A stretch of 64,000 bases of DNA from Bacillota bacterium (GCA_023459335.1 JAEWUO010000012.1:1-64000); one strand, 5' to 3'. Shown: positions 1 through 9,676, counted from the first letter of the stretch. Notes: generated from the sequence alone by a model not told the origin. A program made the numbers and translations.

Positions 1-122
1 AGACTTTCCAGCAATTCAAAGGGTTTTCGACATACATTTCTGTATGAAGGGACTATTTCGTTAGTTTTGTAAAATTGCCAAAGCAATCTATGGCGAAACG
101 CACATATTAAAACTAACTTCTA
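1..122 (-). mobile_element. IStron copy 1, 5' end only (truncated by window edge)
   Basis: The minus-strand sequence from 122 to 1 matches the start of the complete IStron at 21884-20318: both begin TAGAA(C/G)TTA after a GAT, both carry ATRTGCGTTTCGC and the group I P-segment AATTGCTGGAAA with a nearly identical stretch before it. It is inserted in a GIY-YIG gene after TATTGGAT. Whether this copy carries tnpB cannot be seen. IStrons combine an IS605-type transposon with a self-splicing group I intron, so insertion need not inactivate the host gene. Confidence 0.82.
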
Positions 123-355
123 ATCCAATATTTCTCTCTATCATCTAAATCTTTATTTTCAACCTCTTCTATTGGCTCAAAAATAAAATTTTCAACTCCG
201 TATTTTTTAAAAGCCTTGTATAAAACAATTTGAGAAAAATATTCTTTATTATAGTTTAATAAATGCTGACGAAATCTAATCTTAAAGTCTTTAATAGTTT
301 GCCCAACGTAAGATTTTCCATTAATTTTATTTGTAATTTTATAAATATATCCCAT
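123..355 (-). CDS. GIY-YIG homing endonuclease, N-terminal part, split by IStron
   Basis: Starts with ATG at 355 behind GGAGGAG. The GIY-YIG core is clear: GYIYKITN, then SYVGQT, the Arg-containing helix (FKIRFRQH), KKYGVENF and the catalytic Glu region DREKYWI. The frame then meets a stop 5 codons into the IStron. In this family the sequence usually continues after YWI with more of the nuclease and a DNA-binding tail, so a second exon is expected beyond the left edge. It is the homing endonuclease of the dnaE intron and could only be made full length if the IStron splices. Confidence 0.8.
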
Positions 356-671
356 AATATCTCCTCCATATTTTAATTATTAAATATTATGAGAGCTTTT
401 GCACTTCGGATAGAAAATATATCCTACTCTACTTAGATTAATAATATTATTATTATCTTTTCGATAGTCGATGCACCTTCAACCTCTATATTAAATGTAG
501 AGGAAGCTTGGCACAGGATTGTCTCTTATAATAAGATAAGAGATTTCCCTGTTAGCTAATTCACTATTCATCATTTCCTATGAATCCTTGCGTTGAATTA
601 ACACCTTAAATTAATAAGTTCACAAAATTGTTTTCTTTTATATCGCTATAAAAGGGAGACTTTTAATCCAA

Positions 672-2022
672 ATCTCCAATAAGGCAGCCTATATTTAATT
701 GGGTCTAATTGAGTTATTCCTAATAAATAATCACTTAAAAATCCAACACTACTTCCTCGCCCCGGCTCTATAATAGAACCACACGCAAGAATAGTTTTAA
801 AAATTTCCCTTAGTGTATTAAAATAAGAAACCAAAGTTACGTTTAATTTATCCGAAATAAATAATATTACCTCAGCTTCAGTTTCCAATCTCTTTAAATA
901 TTCTTCATTATTTAATCCCTTTTTATTTAATTGAATTAAACAATTATTAACCCAATAACGTTCTTGAGGATTATCACTTTGAATTAATTTTTCTAAGGCG
1001 TGATAAGAACCAATAACCATATAATCACTAAGATTAGCTTTTGGATAGTCTTCGACATCTCTAGTTGGTATATTTTGAGGCTTACTTAATGAGTAGTTTT
1101 CTATTTTCTCATATATCTCCATTGAATTATTACAAAACTCAATAAATTCTTCTTCTGTAAATAGATTTTTAAAATAGGTATTGTAGCACTCTTCGTTATC
1201 CATTAGGTAAGTAGAAGAATAAAAATCATCAACTTCTCTTTCACCATCTTTGGAGTTTAAATAAGCTTTATGAATAGGCTTATCTTCTTTTGTTGCATAA
1301 TGAGCGTCAGTTCCAATAACGATTTTTAAGTTTCGACTTTTCGCATATCTAAAGGCGGCTTTATTATATTCTATTTGATCTTTTGTATTGCCAGGAGCAA
1401 TCTCTATGTAAAAATCTTCTCCAAACAATTTTACAAAGAAACTAATCCTCTCATCAATTTCTTTTAGTTTTAATTCTTTTTCTTCTACTTTATTTTCTCT
1501 TACTAATTTTATATACTCTAATAATAATTGAGAAAAGACAGAACCTAAACAAGCTGATGTGCAAATTAAAGAACCCTTATATTCTTCTACAACAGCCTCT
1601 AGTTCAGAGTACAGAGTTGGTACTCTTCTCATTTTTCCTCTTGAGGCATTATAACTTAGAAGCCAAGCAATAGAGCTAAGTTTTTTCAAAGCCTCGTAAC
1701 CATCGGCATTTTTAGCAATAAGAATTAAGTGATAATATTTAATACTCTCTCTGGTTCTCTTTTCAATACAGTAAATTTCATTTCCTATTGCACACTTGAA
1801 ATCTTCTGAAATTTCACCTTTTTTCTTTAATTCTTTTTCATTTTTCTTAAAGACTACGCTCCCGGATAGGCATTCATGATTTGTTAAACAACAACCGCTT
1901 AGTCCTAATTTATAAGCGGTTGCAATTAACTTTTTACTAGTATTTATAGAGTCTAATAGTCTAATATTTGAATATTCATCATGCATATGAATTTCAAATC
2001 TTTTAATTTTATTTAAATCCAT
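672..2022 (-). CDS. dnaE: DNA polymerase III alpha subunit (DnaE type), exon 1
   Basis: Family C replicative polymerase. Residues 1-260 form a PHP domain (RFEIHMHDEYSNIRLLDS; LTNHECLSGSV; GTDAHYA). Near the end the palm begins with IIEPGRGSSVGFLSDYLLGI and LDPIKYRLPYWR, matching the DnaE PGRGSAAGS region; this argues for DnaE rather than PolC, which has a different domain order. The catalytic Asp-x-Asp of the palm should follow in the next exon, outside the window. The exon ends at 672 in codon phase 1, at a group I intron placed just before the expected F-LNPER segment. It is last in the leftward replication cluster, 20 bp after a small conserved gene. Confidence 0.9.
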
Positions 2023-2041
2023 CAGAACCCCTCTTTCGTTT

Positions 2042-2245
2042 TTATTGATATATTCTAACTACCTTTACAGCATACCACTCCTCAACTATTTCACCCTTCT
2101 GTTTCTTTTGTTTCTTTGTAGATTGATATGAGCCAACAATATATTCTTTTGATTTCTTTTCTTCCTCAATCAAAGCTTTTGCTTGCTCCTCTGTATCAAC
2201 AATATATTCCATTGTTGATTTTAGTAATTCTGCTCCCATTATCAT
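2042..2245 (-). CDS. Small hypothetical protein upstream of dnaE
   Basis: 67 residues, ATG at 2245 behind AAGGAGAA. A helical, charged protein with a Lys-rich middle (TKKQKKQKG) and a C-terminal WYAVKVVRIYQ strand. No family recognised. It directly follows a strong promoter and precedes dnaE by about 20 bp, so it is probably cotranscribed with it. Confidence 0.7.
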   Translation of the reverse strand: MIMGAELLKSTMEYIVDTEEQAKALIEEEKKSKEYIVGSYQSTKKQKKQKGEIVEEWYAVKVVRIYQ

Positions 2246-2286
2246 GTTACATTCTCCTTTAATAATTATTTTTACTTTCTATATTA

Positions 2287-2315
2287 ATTATACCATAGCT
2301 TTCAACTAAAGTCAA
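2287..2315 (-). promoter_or_regulatory. Promoter for 2245-2042 and dnaE
   Basis: Minus strand: TTGACT (2315-2310), 17-bp spacer, TATAAT (2292-2287), the last preceded by TGG (extended -10). It lies in the gap between the RecJ-like gene and the small gene. Confidence 0.8.
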
Positions 2316-4082
2316 CTAAAAACTATCGCTAATAAACTCAAAAAATTCTACTTCTTTCATTAAAATTTGCGGCGAAAATACACCCATAAAATTATTAATA
2401 CTACAAGTACCTATAATTGAAATTTTCACTTGTTCAAACTTACAAATTTCATCATATTCTTCTTCAGAAAAGAATTTTATAAAGTCAACAGAATTATGTT
2501 TAAAAATATATGTTCCTTTTGATCTTAATTTTATTTCTTTTGGATTTATTATAATATCTTTTATATGAATTATTGGCTCTGGATTTCCTTGTCCCCATAA
2601 GAGACTATGTTCGCATATATTAAAAATTATATTAAATAAATTATCTTCATTGTTAAAAGAAAAATCAACTTCATAGAAATTCGTTTTAAAATCAATATCT
2701 TTTAATTTTTCATTTGCATATTTGGTGAGTTTTTCCAAATTTGATGTTTTTATGGAAAAACCCGCAGCGGCGGCGTGCCCCTCAACATATTCCATTAGTT
2801 TGCTATCTAACAAAAATTCTCTAAAGTTTTTTAATTCATTGTTATCACAATTTCTAATAGAGCCACTTAATACTCCATTATTTTCTCTACCTAATAATGT
2901 TGGAATTCTAGTTTCCGCACAAATTCCCATTGCACATAATCCCGTTATTGAGCGAGGGCAAGATAATTCATTTCCATTGAGTATTAAAATTTTATTCTCG
3001 TCAAGACAATTTTCTACAATTTGTATTTTTAGTTGCTCTATGGCTTTCTCTTTTTCTCTATTTTGCTTATTTTTACAGTTAATGCAATTTCTGGCATTTT
3101 GCTCACCAACCGTTTCTACTTCATCTTCAGCTGCGCCTCTTTTATTGCTAATAATACTTTCCTCACCATTAATAAAGGCTTGCAACAAAAAATCTTTTTG
3201 TTCCATAGTTCCAACTCTAATTAATCCATTTATTAGAGGTGTGATATAAAAAGCAATTGTTAATGGGGTTAGATTTCCCTTAGTTGAAAATTCTTGAGCT
3301 TTCAACAGGGCCGCAAAACCACTGTTGCGAATATGTTTTAAACCGTATTTAATAATATAAGCGTTCTCTGGAACCACAATTTGCATCATATCAGAGATTA
3401 TTGAAAGTGCCGCCAAGTCTATAAACTCTCCAGCATTGACAGAGAGTTCTTCATAATCTAGAGCCTGAATAAATTTTAATACAACGCCGCCGCCGCTAAG
3501 ATGAGGATTTTCATATTGCCCATCAGTACAATTTACAATAACAGCATCTTCATATTGTTCTATATCTGGAATTAATTTATCATTTATGATATGATGGTCT
3601 AAAACTAATATATCTATTCCGTGCTCTTTTAAGATTTTATGATATTTTATATCATTACTTCCAGCGTCTGGAAGTATAACCAAATTAAATTGTTCATCAA
3701 TTATTTCTAAATAGTGACTCTCTAATCCATGGGCTTTACTTTCGTGAATTTTATAAGAAACCTCTCTGTCATAAAAATTTTTTATAAGATTAATCATCAT
3801 TGCGGCCGAACATAATCCGTCGGCATCACTATCTTTAATTACAACAATTTTAGAATTATTTTCGATATGTTTTTTAAATAAATTAACTGCTCTTTTCATA
3901 TTTTTCATTGTAAAGGGATCTGGACAACATTCAACTCTATCTTGAGGATTGTTTACTAATTCGTATTCACCTAAGTCTTTTATTAAACCTCTAGCCTTCA
4001 TTAAGTTGAAGGATATATTGTTTTCCTTATTTTTGATTATTTGCTCATTTTCTTCTTGGGTATATTTTACTTTTACTTTCAT
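2316..4082 (-). CDS. recJ: RecJ-like DHH-family single-strand exonuclease
   Basis: About 588 residues. DHH phosphoesterase motifs are complete: DSDADGLCSAAM (metal-binding Asps, near residue 85), ILPDAGSND, LDHHI and, in the DHHA1 part, GGGVV. The later EGHAAAAGF segment matches the RecJ DH(H)A1 substrate loop. Known relatives degrade ssDNA 5' to 3' in repair and recombination. The ATG at 4082 follows AAGGTGA; the stop of the primase gene overlaps the start region, so the two are translationally coupled. A CxxCKNKQNR-type segment near residue 335 is unexplained. Confidence 0.87.
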   Translation of the reverse strand: MKVKVKYTQEENEQIIKNKENNISFNLMKARGLIKDLGEYELVNNPQDRVECCPDPFTMKNMKRAVNLFKKHIENNSKIVVIKDSDADGLCSAAMMINLIKNFYDREVSYKIHESKAHGLESHYLEIIDEQFNLVILPDAGSNDIKYHKILKEHGIDILVLDHHIINDKLIPDIEQYEDAVIVNCTDGQYENPHLSGGGVVLKFIQALDYEELSVNAGEFIDLAALSIISDMMQIVVPENAYIIKYGLKHIRNSGFAALLKAQEFSTKGNLTPLTIAFYITPLINGLIRVGTMEQKDFLLQAFINGEESIISNKRGAAEDEVETVGEQNARNCINCKNKQNREKEKAIEQLKIQIVENCLDENKILILNGNELSCPRSITGLCAMGICAETRIPTLLGRENNGVLSGSIRNCDNNELKNFREFLLDSKLMEYVEGHAAAAGFSIKTSNLEKLTKYANEKLKDIDFKTNFYEVDFSFNNEDNLFNIIFNICEHSLLWGQGNPEPIIHIKDIIINPKEIKLRSKGTYIFKHNSVDFIKFFSEEEYDEICKFEQVKISIIGTCSINNFMGVFSPQILMKEVEFFEFISDSF

Positions 4083-4087
4083 CGAAG

Positions 4088-5152
4088 TCACCTTATCCTT
4101 TTTTCTAATAATTTTTTAAATACATCTCCGCCTTGATCTATTGGAGAGTCTTTTTCTTTTGTTAGGTCGCAAAAATCAAAAATAAAACTAGTTGGAATAA
4201 TACTATCTAACTTGTTTTTCATAAGAGTCATTTTTTTAAAATACTCTTCTCTCTTTTTACTGCCACCATTTGGATACTCTTTGTCAAAAGCTATCACTAT
4301 TTCCATCGGATTACAATGTTTTTTTATTAGTCTTATCTGCGGAATACTAATAGATGAGCCGCAAACAGCAACTGAATTATCTATTCCATAACTTTGAGCC
4401 TTTAAAGTACTCTTTTCCCCTTCAAAGATAATACAATATTTTCTATTTTTTATGTTTTCTTTATTTATATTTAAACCATAACAATTTAAACCCAATGGAT
4501 GTGCACACTCTATGGAATTTATCTTTGTTGGCAGATATTTTCCAATTTTATCTGATAACTCTTTATTTATTACTCTTTTCCTTATTCCGATTAGTCGTCC
4601 ATTAACATCATAGTGTGGAATTATTATGTCACCAGAAATTTGTTCTAGTTTTATGTTGAATTCTTCAATAACCTTATCTGAAATTCCTTCCTGTCGCCAT
4701 TCAAAATTATCATATTTTACATAACCAGAAAGTAATTTTTCATTAAGTTCAGATAAAGTCTTTTGAATATATTGGTCTCTATATTCTGGAAAAGATTTTT
4801 TGAAGTAATTTTCATTTTCAAAATCACTTTTCCTAAAAGTTTTTCCATTCAATATAACCTTCATCATATCTGAAAAAACAAATTCTTTCCCTAGTAAATT
4901 CATTCTTTTTTCAAATAAATCAAAAATATCATAAGACTTAGAACAATCAGTATAACATACAAATTTTTGATTTTCTTCATAATAATAAAGCTTAAAAGAA
5001 CCATTATCAGCCTCTACATTATGACATATTGTTTTGAAAACTAAAAACCCTTTAAATTCATTTCTTTGGTATTCCTTAGCACCTAAAAAATCCATAACTC
5101 TAATTATATCATTAATCGTTAAGCTTTCTTTTATTTTTTCATATTCCAACAA
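4088..5152 (-). CDS. dnaG: DNA primase (DnaG-type, zinc-binding + TOPRIM)
   Basis: About 354 residues. N-terminal zinc-binding-like region with C-H ... C-YTD-C spacing (CHN ... CYTDC), then a TOPRIM domain: IIFEGEKST (catalytic Glu), AVCGSS, and IVIAFDKEYP (metal Asp). This is the minimal phage primase architecture, without a DnaB-binding C-terminal domain. I choose TTG at 5152 because AAAGGA lies 9 bases upstream; the frame stays open to another TTG at 5206 inside dnaB. It overlaps the dnaB stop, placing primase and helicase in one operon. Confidence 0.85.
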   Translation of the reverse strand: MLEYEKIKESLTINDIIRVMDFLGAKEYQRNEFKGFLVFKTICHNVEADNGSFKLYYYEENQKFVCYTDCSKSYDIFDLFEKRMNLLGKEFVFSDMMKVILNGKTFRKSDFENENYFKKSFPEYRDQYIQKTLSELNEKLLSGYVKYDNFEWRQEGISDKVIEEFNIKLEQISGDIIIPHYDVNGRLIGIRKRVINKELSDKIGKYLPTKINSIECAHPLGLNCYGLNINKENIKNRKYCIIFEGEKSTLKAQSYGIDNSVAVCGSSISIPQIRLIKKHCNPMEIVIAFDKEYPNGGSKKREEYFKKMTLMKNKLDSIIPTSFIFDFCDLTKEKDSPIDQGGDVFKKLLEKRIR

Positions 5153-7457
5153 ATTCGTAGTTCCTTTCTGCTTTACTTTCCAAAGATTTTTCAACCATTT
5201 TATCAATAACTCTGGTATGATCTACTAAACATTCTTTTTTGCAAATTGTATTTATTACATTATTAATATAAATACTATCGCTTTCTAATAATTCTCTTTC
5301 TATTAGTGCAATATTATCAACAGGATTATAATTAGCGTCTGTTACAATTATATCCTCTCTTCTGCAAGTCCCTAAATCTGAAAAGGACCAAATTCTAATA
5401 TCTTTAAATTGTCCCCTTCTATTTTTATAAATATCTAAAACTTGATTTGGCATTTCAGAAAAACCGTTAGTAAGTAACCCAGACAACATTTCCTTGTCTT
5501 TATCAGTAACCTTAGAAAGAATACCGCCTATATCAGCCTTGTCTACGATTGATTTTGAACCTCTGATATATCGGTAGTCTTTTATTCCTTCACTCTTGTC
5601 TGGCTCGCCGCTTATCTGAGTACCTGTTTCGACGAAACAATCGAGTTCTACGGCTAAATCTTTTAGTGCCGTAGATAACAGCATTAAAGCAACGTCTTCC
5701 CTTATCTTAATATCTCTGAATTCTGTTAAAAGATTTGGAGATGAAAAAATATAATCAAAAATAATATTTCCGATATTTTCTTTAATTACTGTGCGGCGGC
5801 ACAGGCTTTTAATTAAAGAAACTGATGGATCTGACATTTTTGTAATTATAAAATTATCTTTAAATTTTTCGACTATATTAATTGCAATATTAAGCCTTTC
5901 TTTTTCTTCTTCAGTTAAAAATTTTAATTTCAATAAAAGCTTTTCTTCATTAATGTCTGATAAATAAGCCAAAATTAAGGTTTGAATTTCGGAAATGTCT
6001 TGCTCTGTGGCTATATAAAAAACTTTTTCATTTGAACCTTCTTGAACCCAAGTTTTTAAACTAGAATTATATCTTATTGGGAATGCCATATAACAAGCAT
6101 CTCCAACCAAATTACGAGTATTATGTGTTACAATAAAGTCATTCATTTGAAATAGGTGCTCTTTATTATCAACATAAAAACATCTCATTTTTGTTTTTAT
6201 ATTGGTTTTTTCAATTTTTAGAATTTCGTTAAAATCTCTATAAATATCTATATACACATGATAATTAGCACTATGGTAATCATAATAATTTTTTACATAA
6301 TACCCGAAGGCTCTTGCTATTAACGTAATTTTATAAACATCATCTTCCTCACAAGAAATTGTTGTAGAGCAATTGAGATACTTTAGGTCGTTTATAAATA
6401 GTTCGTAGCTACTATCTAATTCTAAAAAGTCTAACATCTCTTGGGTGTCAAAGTTTTTATAAATCCCGTTTCCAATTGGGATTTTATAAAATTTAAAGCT
6501 ATCAATATCTTCTGAGGCTTTAAAAATGTCTTCTATGGTTGCAGTAGAAAGTTGTTTATTTCTACCGTAATAGAATGACCATAAATGTTCACCACAGCAT
6601 TCAGCTATTCTGCCATCAGAGAAAAATATCCTATAAATAGTTTTCTCATTTTTTTGTGGATAAACACCAAGAACTTCGGTTAATTCTCCTTGTCTGTCGA
6701 ATAGGTATTCACCTATAACTATTTCGTCAGCCCTTTTAAATCCTTCAGCTGTAGGTATTAGTGTATTATCTGGTATAGCTTTTCCAATACCTGAGCCACC
6801 AGACTTTATATACATTTTCCCTTTGCGGCCGCCCCTAGTAACAGCATTAAAAAATTGTCCTTGTAATGGTGAACCAACCTCTGGATTTAATTTCAATTCT
6901 TCTACTAAATCTGTTAATCCTTCAAATATAGAGACAGGTTCAAGAGACTCATTTTGAAGATTACTATATTTACTTTCTAGTGAAACTAAATCATTTTTGT
7001 AGATTTTCATTATATCCTCTATTTTGTAATCATCAAATCTACTATTAATCTCTAATGAATTATCAGCAGTTAAATCTTCACAATAAATATTATTAGTATT
7101 GAACCCCATAGATTTTAAATCTTGAATTAATTTAATCTTTTTAAATTTTTCATATGCTGAATTGAAACTAGTTTCGGATGCATACTCAAAAATTTCATTA
7201 AGAATAGCTACACCATTTTGCTTTTCAAAAGAACCTTTAATTCTTTCATCAAGAACTATTTGATTTATTACTTGAGGTACAGCAATCTTTTCAGCACCTT
7301 CAATATAAGCATTATATAGTGCGGCGAAGATTTTTTTATGTACTATATTTGAAAATTCTGTATGACATAAGCAAACCTTACTTGAATCAAAGATCTTTAG
7401 ATTTAACATTAAAGCACCTAATATGCTCATGGCCGCTTGGTTCTCTAATAATAGCAT
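5139..7457 (-). CDS. dnaB: Replicative DNA helicase DnaB with an intein in the P-loop
   Basis: 772-residue precursor. Extein: N-terminal helical domain (residues 1-170) and RecA-like ATPase. Walker A GGSGIGK-T is split by the intein after Lys226. After the intein come VFYIATEQD, IIFDYIFSS (Walker B region), ETGTQISG and IRGSKSIVDKAD, characteristic of DnaB motifs 2-4. Spliced protein about 552 residues. ATG at 7457 after GGAG; it follows the 189-residue gene by 8 bp and overlaps the primase gene. Confidence 0.9.
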   Translation of the reverse strand: MLLLENQAAMSILGALMLNLKIFDSSKVCLCHTEFSNIVHKKIFAALYNAYIEGAEKIAVPQVINQIVLDERIKGSFEKQNGVAILNEIFEYASETSFNSAYEKFKKIKLIQDLKSMGFNTNNIYCEDLTADNSLEINSRFDDYKIEDIMKIYKNDLVSLESKYSNLQNESLEPVSIFEGLTDLVEELKLNPEVGSPLQGQFFNAVTRGGRKGKMYIKSGGSGIGKAIPDNTLIPTAEGFKRADEIVIGEYLFDRQGELTEVLGVYPQKNEKTIYRIFFSDGRIAECCGEHLWSFYYGRNKQLSTATIEDIFKASEDIDSFKFYKIPIGNGIYKNFDTQEMLDFLELDSSYELFINDLKYLNCSTTISCEEDDVYKITLIARAFGYYVKNYYDYHSANYHVYIDIYRDFNEILKIEKTNIKTKMRCFYVDNKEHLFQMNDFIVTHNTRNLVGDACYMAFPIRYNSSLKTWVQEGSNEKVFYIATEQDISEIQTLILAYLSDINEEKLLLKLKFLTEEEKERLNIAINIVEKFKDNFIITKMSDPSVSLIKSLCRRTVIKENIGNIIFDYIFSSPNLLTEFRDIKIREDVALMLLSTALKDLAVELDCFVETGTQISGEPDKSEGIKDYRYIRGSKSIVDKADIGGILSKVTDKDKEMLSGLLTNGFSEMPNQVLDIYKNRRGQFKDIRIWSFSDLGTCRREDIIVTDANYNPVDNIALIERELLESDSIYINNVINTICKKECLVDHTRVIDKMVEKSLESKAERNYEFVGI
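6120..6779 (-). other. Class 3 intein in DnaB (WCT type), about 220 residues
   Basis: Begins with Ala (AIPDNTLIPT) instead of Cys/Ser and ends VTHN before Thr+1. It shows the class 3 triad: Trp in CCGEHLWSF (block B), Cys in MRCFYVDNKEHLF (block F), Thr of VTHN (block G). Class 3 inteins start splicing by attack of the block F Cys and are typical of phages. There is no clear LAGLIDADG pair in the middle, so it is probably a mini-intein or has a decayed endonuclease. It interrupts the catalytic GK-T of Walker A, so helicase activity requires splicing. Confidence 0.88.
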
Positions 7458-7465
7458 TTATTTCA

Positions 7466-8035
7466 TTACTCCATTTCTGATATTTTTATTTTCTTCTTAT
7501 TCCTTTTTGAAGAATAGGCATAATGTAAAGAAGGATTTGTTTTTATAATTTCTCTCTTTTTCTCAACATATTCAGCAATTTCTTTTTCTATATTTATTTT
7601 TTTATATTCATTAGAACTATAATGTCTTTTTGCCTCTTCATATACATATGGAATTATACCTATTGTCCCATTAGCTTTTTCTTTATTTCCTTTTTTGATT
7701 TCATAAAAATATTTTAAAGTTAAATACATTCCACGATATGTATAACCTTTAGCTATCAGTTTATTTGCTTGAAAAAAGCAGGCTTCTAATACAGGAATTC
7801 CAAATAAATCCGCAACATAGTAAAAAAACAAATCTTTATCAGCACCCATTTTTTCACTTAACTCTCTTATTTCTTTTGCAGTTTTATTATCAAAAATCTT
7901 TTCACCATTCTCAATAATCTTATTTAAACTACCTAAGCTAATTTCAAAATTCCTGACTGTTGCAGCTTTATTCCTGGTTTCTCTATAGAAGAGAAGAATT
8001 CTCTTCTTCTCTTCATCTGTAAAATTTTTTGACAT
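7466..8035 (-). CDS. Unknown protein upstream of dnaB, possible helicase loader
   Basis: 189 residues; ATG at 8035 behind GGGG. The N-terminus (residues 5-45) reads like a helix-turn-helix (FTDEEKKRILLFYRET ... AATVRNF). The middle TYRGMYLTLKYFYEIKKGN and GIIPYVYEEAKRHY look like a conserved replication-module protein of Firmicute phages. Position directly before dnaB suggests a loader or an accessory DNA-binding protein, but this is inference from context. Confidence 0.72.
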   Translation of the reverse strand: MSKNFTDEEKKRILLFYRETRNKAATVRNFEISLGSLNKIIENGEKIFDNKTAKEIRELSEKMGADKDLFFYYVADLFGIPVLEACFFQANKLIAKGYTYRGMYLTLKYFYEIKKGNKEKANGTIGIIPYVYEEAKRHYSSNEYKKINIEKEIAEYVEKKREIIKTNPSLHYAYSSKRNKKKIKISEME

Positions 8036-8066
8036 AATAATAATTCAACCCCTTTCTTATATTATA

Positions 8067-8095
8067 ATTATATCATATTTTGCGAAAAAAGTCAA
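8067..8095 (-). promoter_or_regulatory. Promoter for the 8035-4088 replication genes
   Basis: Minus strand TTGACT (8095-8090), 17 bp, TATAAT (8072-8067) with extended TGA. It sits immediately after the phoH stop codon. Confidence 0.82.
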
Positions 8096-8500
8096 TTATA
8101 TTTCATCAAGGTATTCCGCCGCAGTTGCAGTAAATGAGCGTTCACCTTGTTTTAGTTGAATTTTTCCAAATATTTTGGAATATTCATTTGATTTTGATAA
8201 TTGATTTAATAATTTCAAACCAGAGCGATTTCTAAATAGTTGAGAGTCAGCCTGCTTAATATCTCCGTCAAATATAATTTTACTCCCCTCGCCGCAACGT
8301 CCAAGAAGTAATTTCATATGCTCTTCGGTTATATTTTGAGCTTCATTTATTAAAATCGTTGAATTATTAAACGAACGCCCTCTAACCGAAGAAATAGGGA
8401 CAATCTCTAAAGACTCTTCTGAAATTAATCTATTTATATGGTCAATTCCAACTATATCTACTAAAGGTCCAGCTTGACCTATTAATTTCGATATTATATC
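8096..8500 (-). CDS. phoH: PIN-PhoH family ATPase, exon 2 (C-terminal half)
   Basis: Joins exon 1 at 9677 in phase 0 to read ELGFLPG-DIISKLIGQAG, restoring the PhoH LPGD motif. Later motifs are SSVRGRSFNNSTILINEAQN (Walker B-like, DEAQN in most PhoH, here NEAQN), GRCGEGSKIIFDGDIKQ. The total protein is about 405 residues, the usual PIN-PhoH (PhoH2) size. PhoH2 proteins are proposed RNA helicase/ribonucleases. Confidence 0.88.
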   Translation of the reverse strand, partial: DIISKLIGQAGPLVDIVGIDHINRLISEESLEIVPISSVRGRSFNNSTILINEAQNITEEHMKLLLGRCGEGSKIIFDGDIKQADSQLFRNRSGLKLLNQLSKSNEYSKIFGKIQLKQGERSFTATAAEYLDEI

Positions 8501-9676
8501 CATTTATCCTATAGATTTCTAAATAGGATAGACTATATCTTATTTGCTTTATTTAGATTTAGATTTAAGATTTTTATAAAATAAGTTTTTTCTATCTAAA
8601 AAGATTGTAGCATCACTATATAAATACTCTAATATTTTTAAACAAATTATATTACCCTTCCATCTACAGAAATAAGCGTTTGCTTTAAAAATGCTATTTG
8701 TACTATTTTTAGAAATAGCTTTATCAATTTCATTTTGAAAACTTTTTACGAAAAGTTCATTATATCCAGTAAAAGAAACCACAACACTATTACTGCTCTT
8801 GTCAATATAAATAGAGCCATCTCCATCTAACAAACCTCTTAAATAATGTCTACGTAAATGCTCTGGAATAAGGTTTATTTGAATGTCTTCTAAAGAGTAA
8901 GTTTTATTTGGAATAATTTCATATTTCCTTAAATCTTCACACATTTTTCTACTATAAACGGCAAATTGATATGAATGCTTTTTATCTCTTTTATCATAGG
9001 TTAATTTATTATCACTACCAACAATTTTTTGTATTTTTTCTAATAATTCTCTATCTGATTCTTTTAAACAAATCCCCCAACAGGCTAAAGCGTTCCCATT
9101 TTTATTATTTTTCACATAACCATCAGTTTTTAACAGTCCCACAATATAAGCTTGTTCTTCTGTTGTTATTTCATTAAAAAAATCTTCTTTCAAGTAATGG
9201 TTAATTTTTTTACTTTTTGTTTTTTCTATATTGAGTTCTTTCATAATTCTTCTTACTGTATTTTGATGACAGTTTATTTTTTCACCTATTTTTTTAAATG
9301 AATAGAATTCATTGTTCATTTTTATAACTATTTCCAATTCTTCTTGAGTTAAAACTCTTTTCTTCATTTTAATAATCACCTCCTTTTAATAAAATTTACT
9401 TATATAAATCTAAATCTAAGTATTAAAACAAATCTTTGCACTTCGGATTTAAAAAATCCTACTCTACTATTATAATTACCTATAATTTCGATAGTCGTTG
9501 AACCTTGCTCTTTATTTTTAAAGAACCTCGGCTGCGGATTGAACAATCTTTTGATTTTTTACTATACCTTAATAATTAGTTAAGCCACAATAATATCGCT
9601 ATTATTGTTTAGTATCAAAAGCTCTAAGCTCTTCCCCGTCAATTCACAAAGTTTTAACCCAGCCATTTAATATCTA
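8501..9676 (-). ncRNA. Group I intron in phoH
   Basis: The 5' exon ends in GGT (9677) and the intron ends in G (8501); joining gives an unbroken, motif-restoring frame. The 300 bases between 9676 and 9380 contain core-like segments: TTGACGGGGAAGAGC, TTCAATCCGC, and P7-like ACGACTATCGAAA followed by GTAGAGTAGGAT ... ATCCGAAGTGC. The end has AAGATATAGTC, the other half of P7. The same GTAGAGTAGGAT/ATCCGAAGTGC hairpin occurs in the dnaE intron, so these two ribozymes are related. It encodes a LAGLIDADG nuclease. Confidence 0.88.
8549..9367 (-). CDS. LAGLIDADG homing endonuclease (phoH intron)
   Basis: 272 residues; ATG at 9367 follows GGAGG at good spacing. N-terminal helix-turn-helix (LTQEELEIVIKMN ... 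HQNTVRRIM), then two dodecapeptide motifs, AYIVGLLKTDGYV and HYLRGLLDGDGSI, each with the expected acidic residue. The architecture is a single-chain, two-motif endonuclease with a leading HTH. Its stop codon is about 40 bp from the 3' splice site. Confidence 0.88.
   Translation of the reverse strand: MKKRVLTQEELEIVIKMNNEFYSFKKIGEKINCHQNTVRRIMKELNIEKTKSKKINHYLKEDFFNEITTEEQAYIVGLLKTDGYVKNNKNGNALACWGICLKESDRELLEKIQKIVGSDNKLTYDKRDKKHSYQFAVYSRKMCEDLRKYEIIPNKTYSLEDIQINLIPEHLRRHYLRGLLDGDGSIYIDKSSNSVVVSFTGYNELFVKSFQNEIDKAISKNSTNSIFKANAYFCRWKGNIICLKILEYLYSDATIFLDRKNLFYKNLKSKSK

Larger units (their letters stand above)
1..671 (-). ncRNA. Group I intron in dnaE (5' part; runs off left edge)
   Basis: The minus-strand dnaE frame stops being DnaE-like just after Trp-Arg at 672. 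Exon end and intron start can pair as a P1 helix (GGAGAUUU with AAGUCUCC), which puts the usual U.G pair at 672/671. Between about 360 and 640 lie group I core-like segments: AACAGGGAAATC with GACAATCCTGTGC, and a P7-like CGACTATCGAAA. A GIY-YIG gene starts at 355 within the intron and is itself interrupted by an IStron. The second exon and the 3' splice site are outside the window. The 290 bases between the nuclease gene and the exon hold only this ribozyme core. Confidence 0.8.

Noticed and set aside
672..2022. PolC rather than DnaE
   Set aside because: PHP is N-terminal without an embedded exonuclease domain, and the PGRGS segment follows in the DnaE position.
2722..3249. Long plus-strand frame opposite the RecJ-like gene
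   Set aside because: Translation is hydrophobic, low-complexity and antisense to a well-conserved gene; no ribosome site or promoter.
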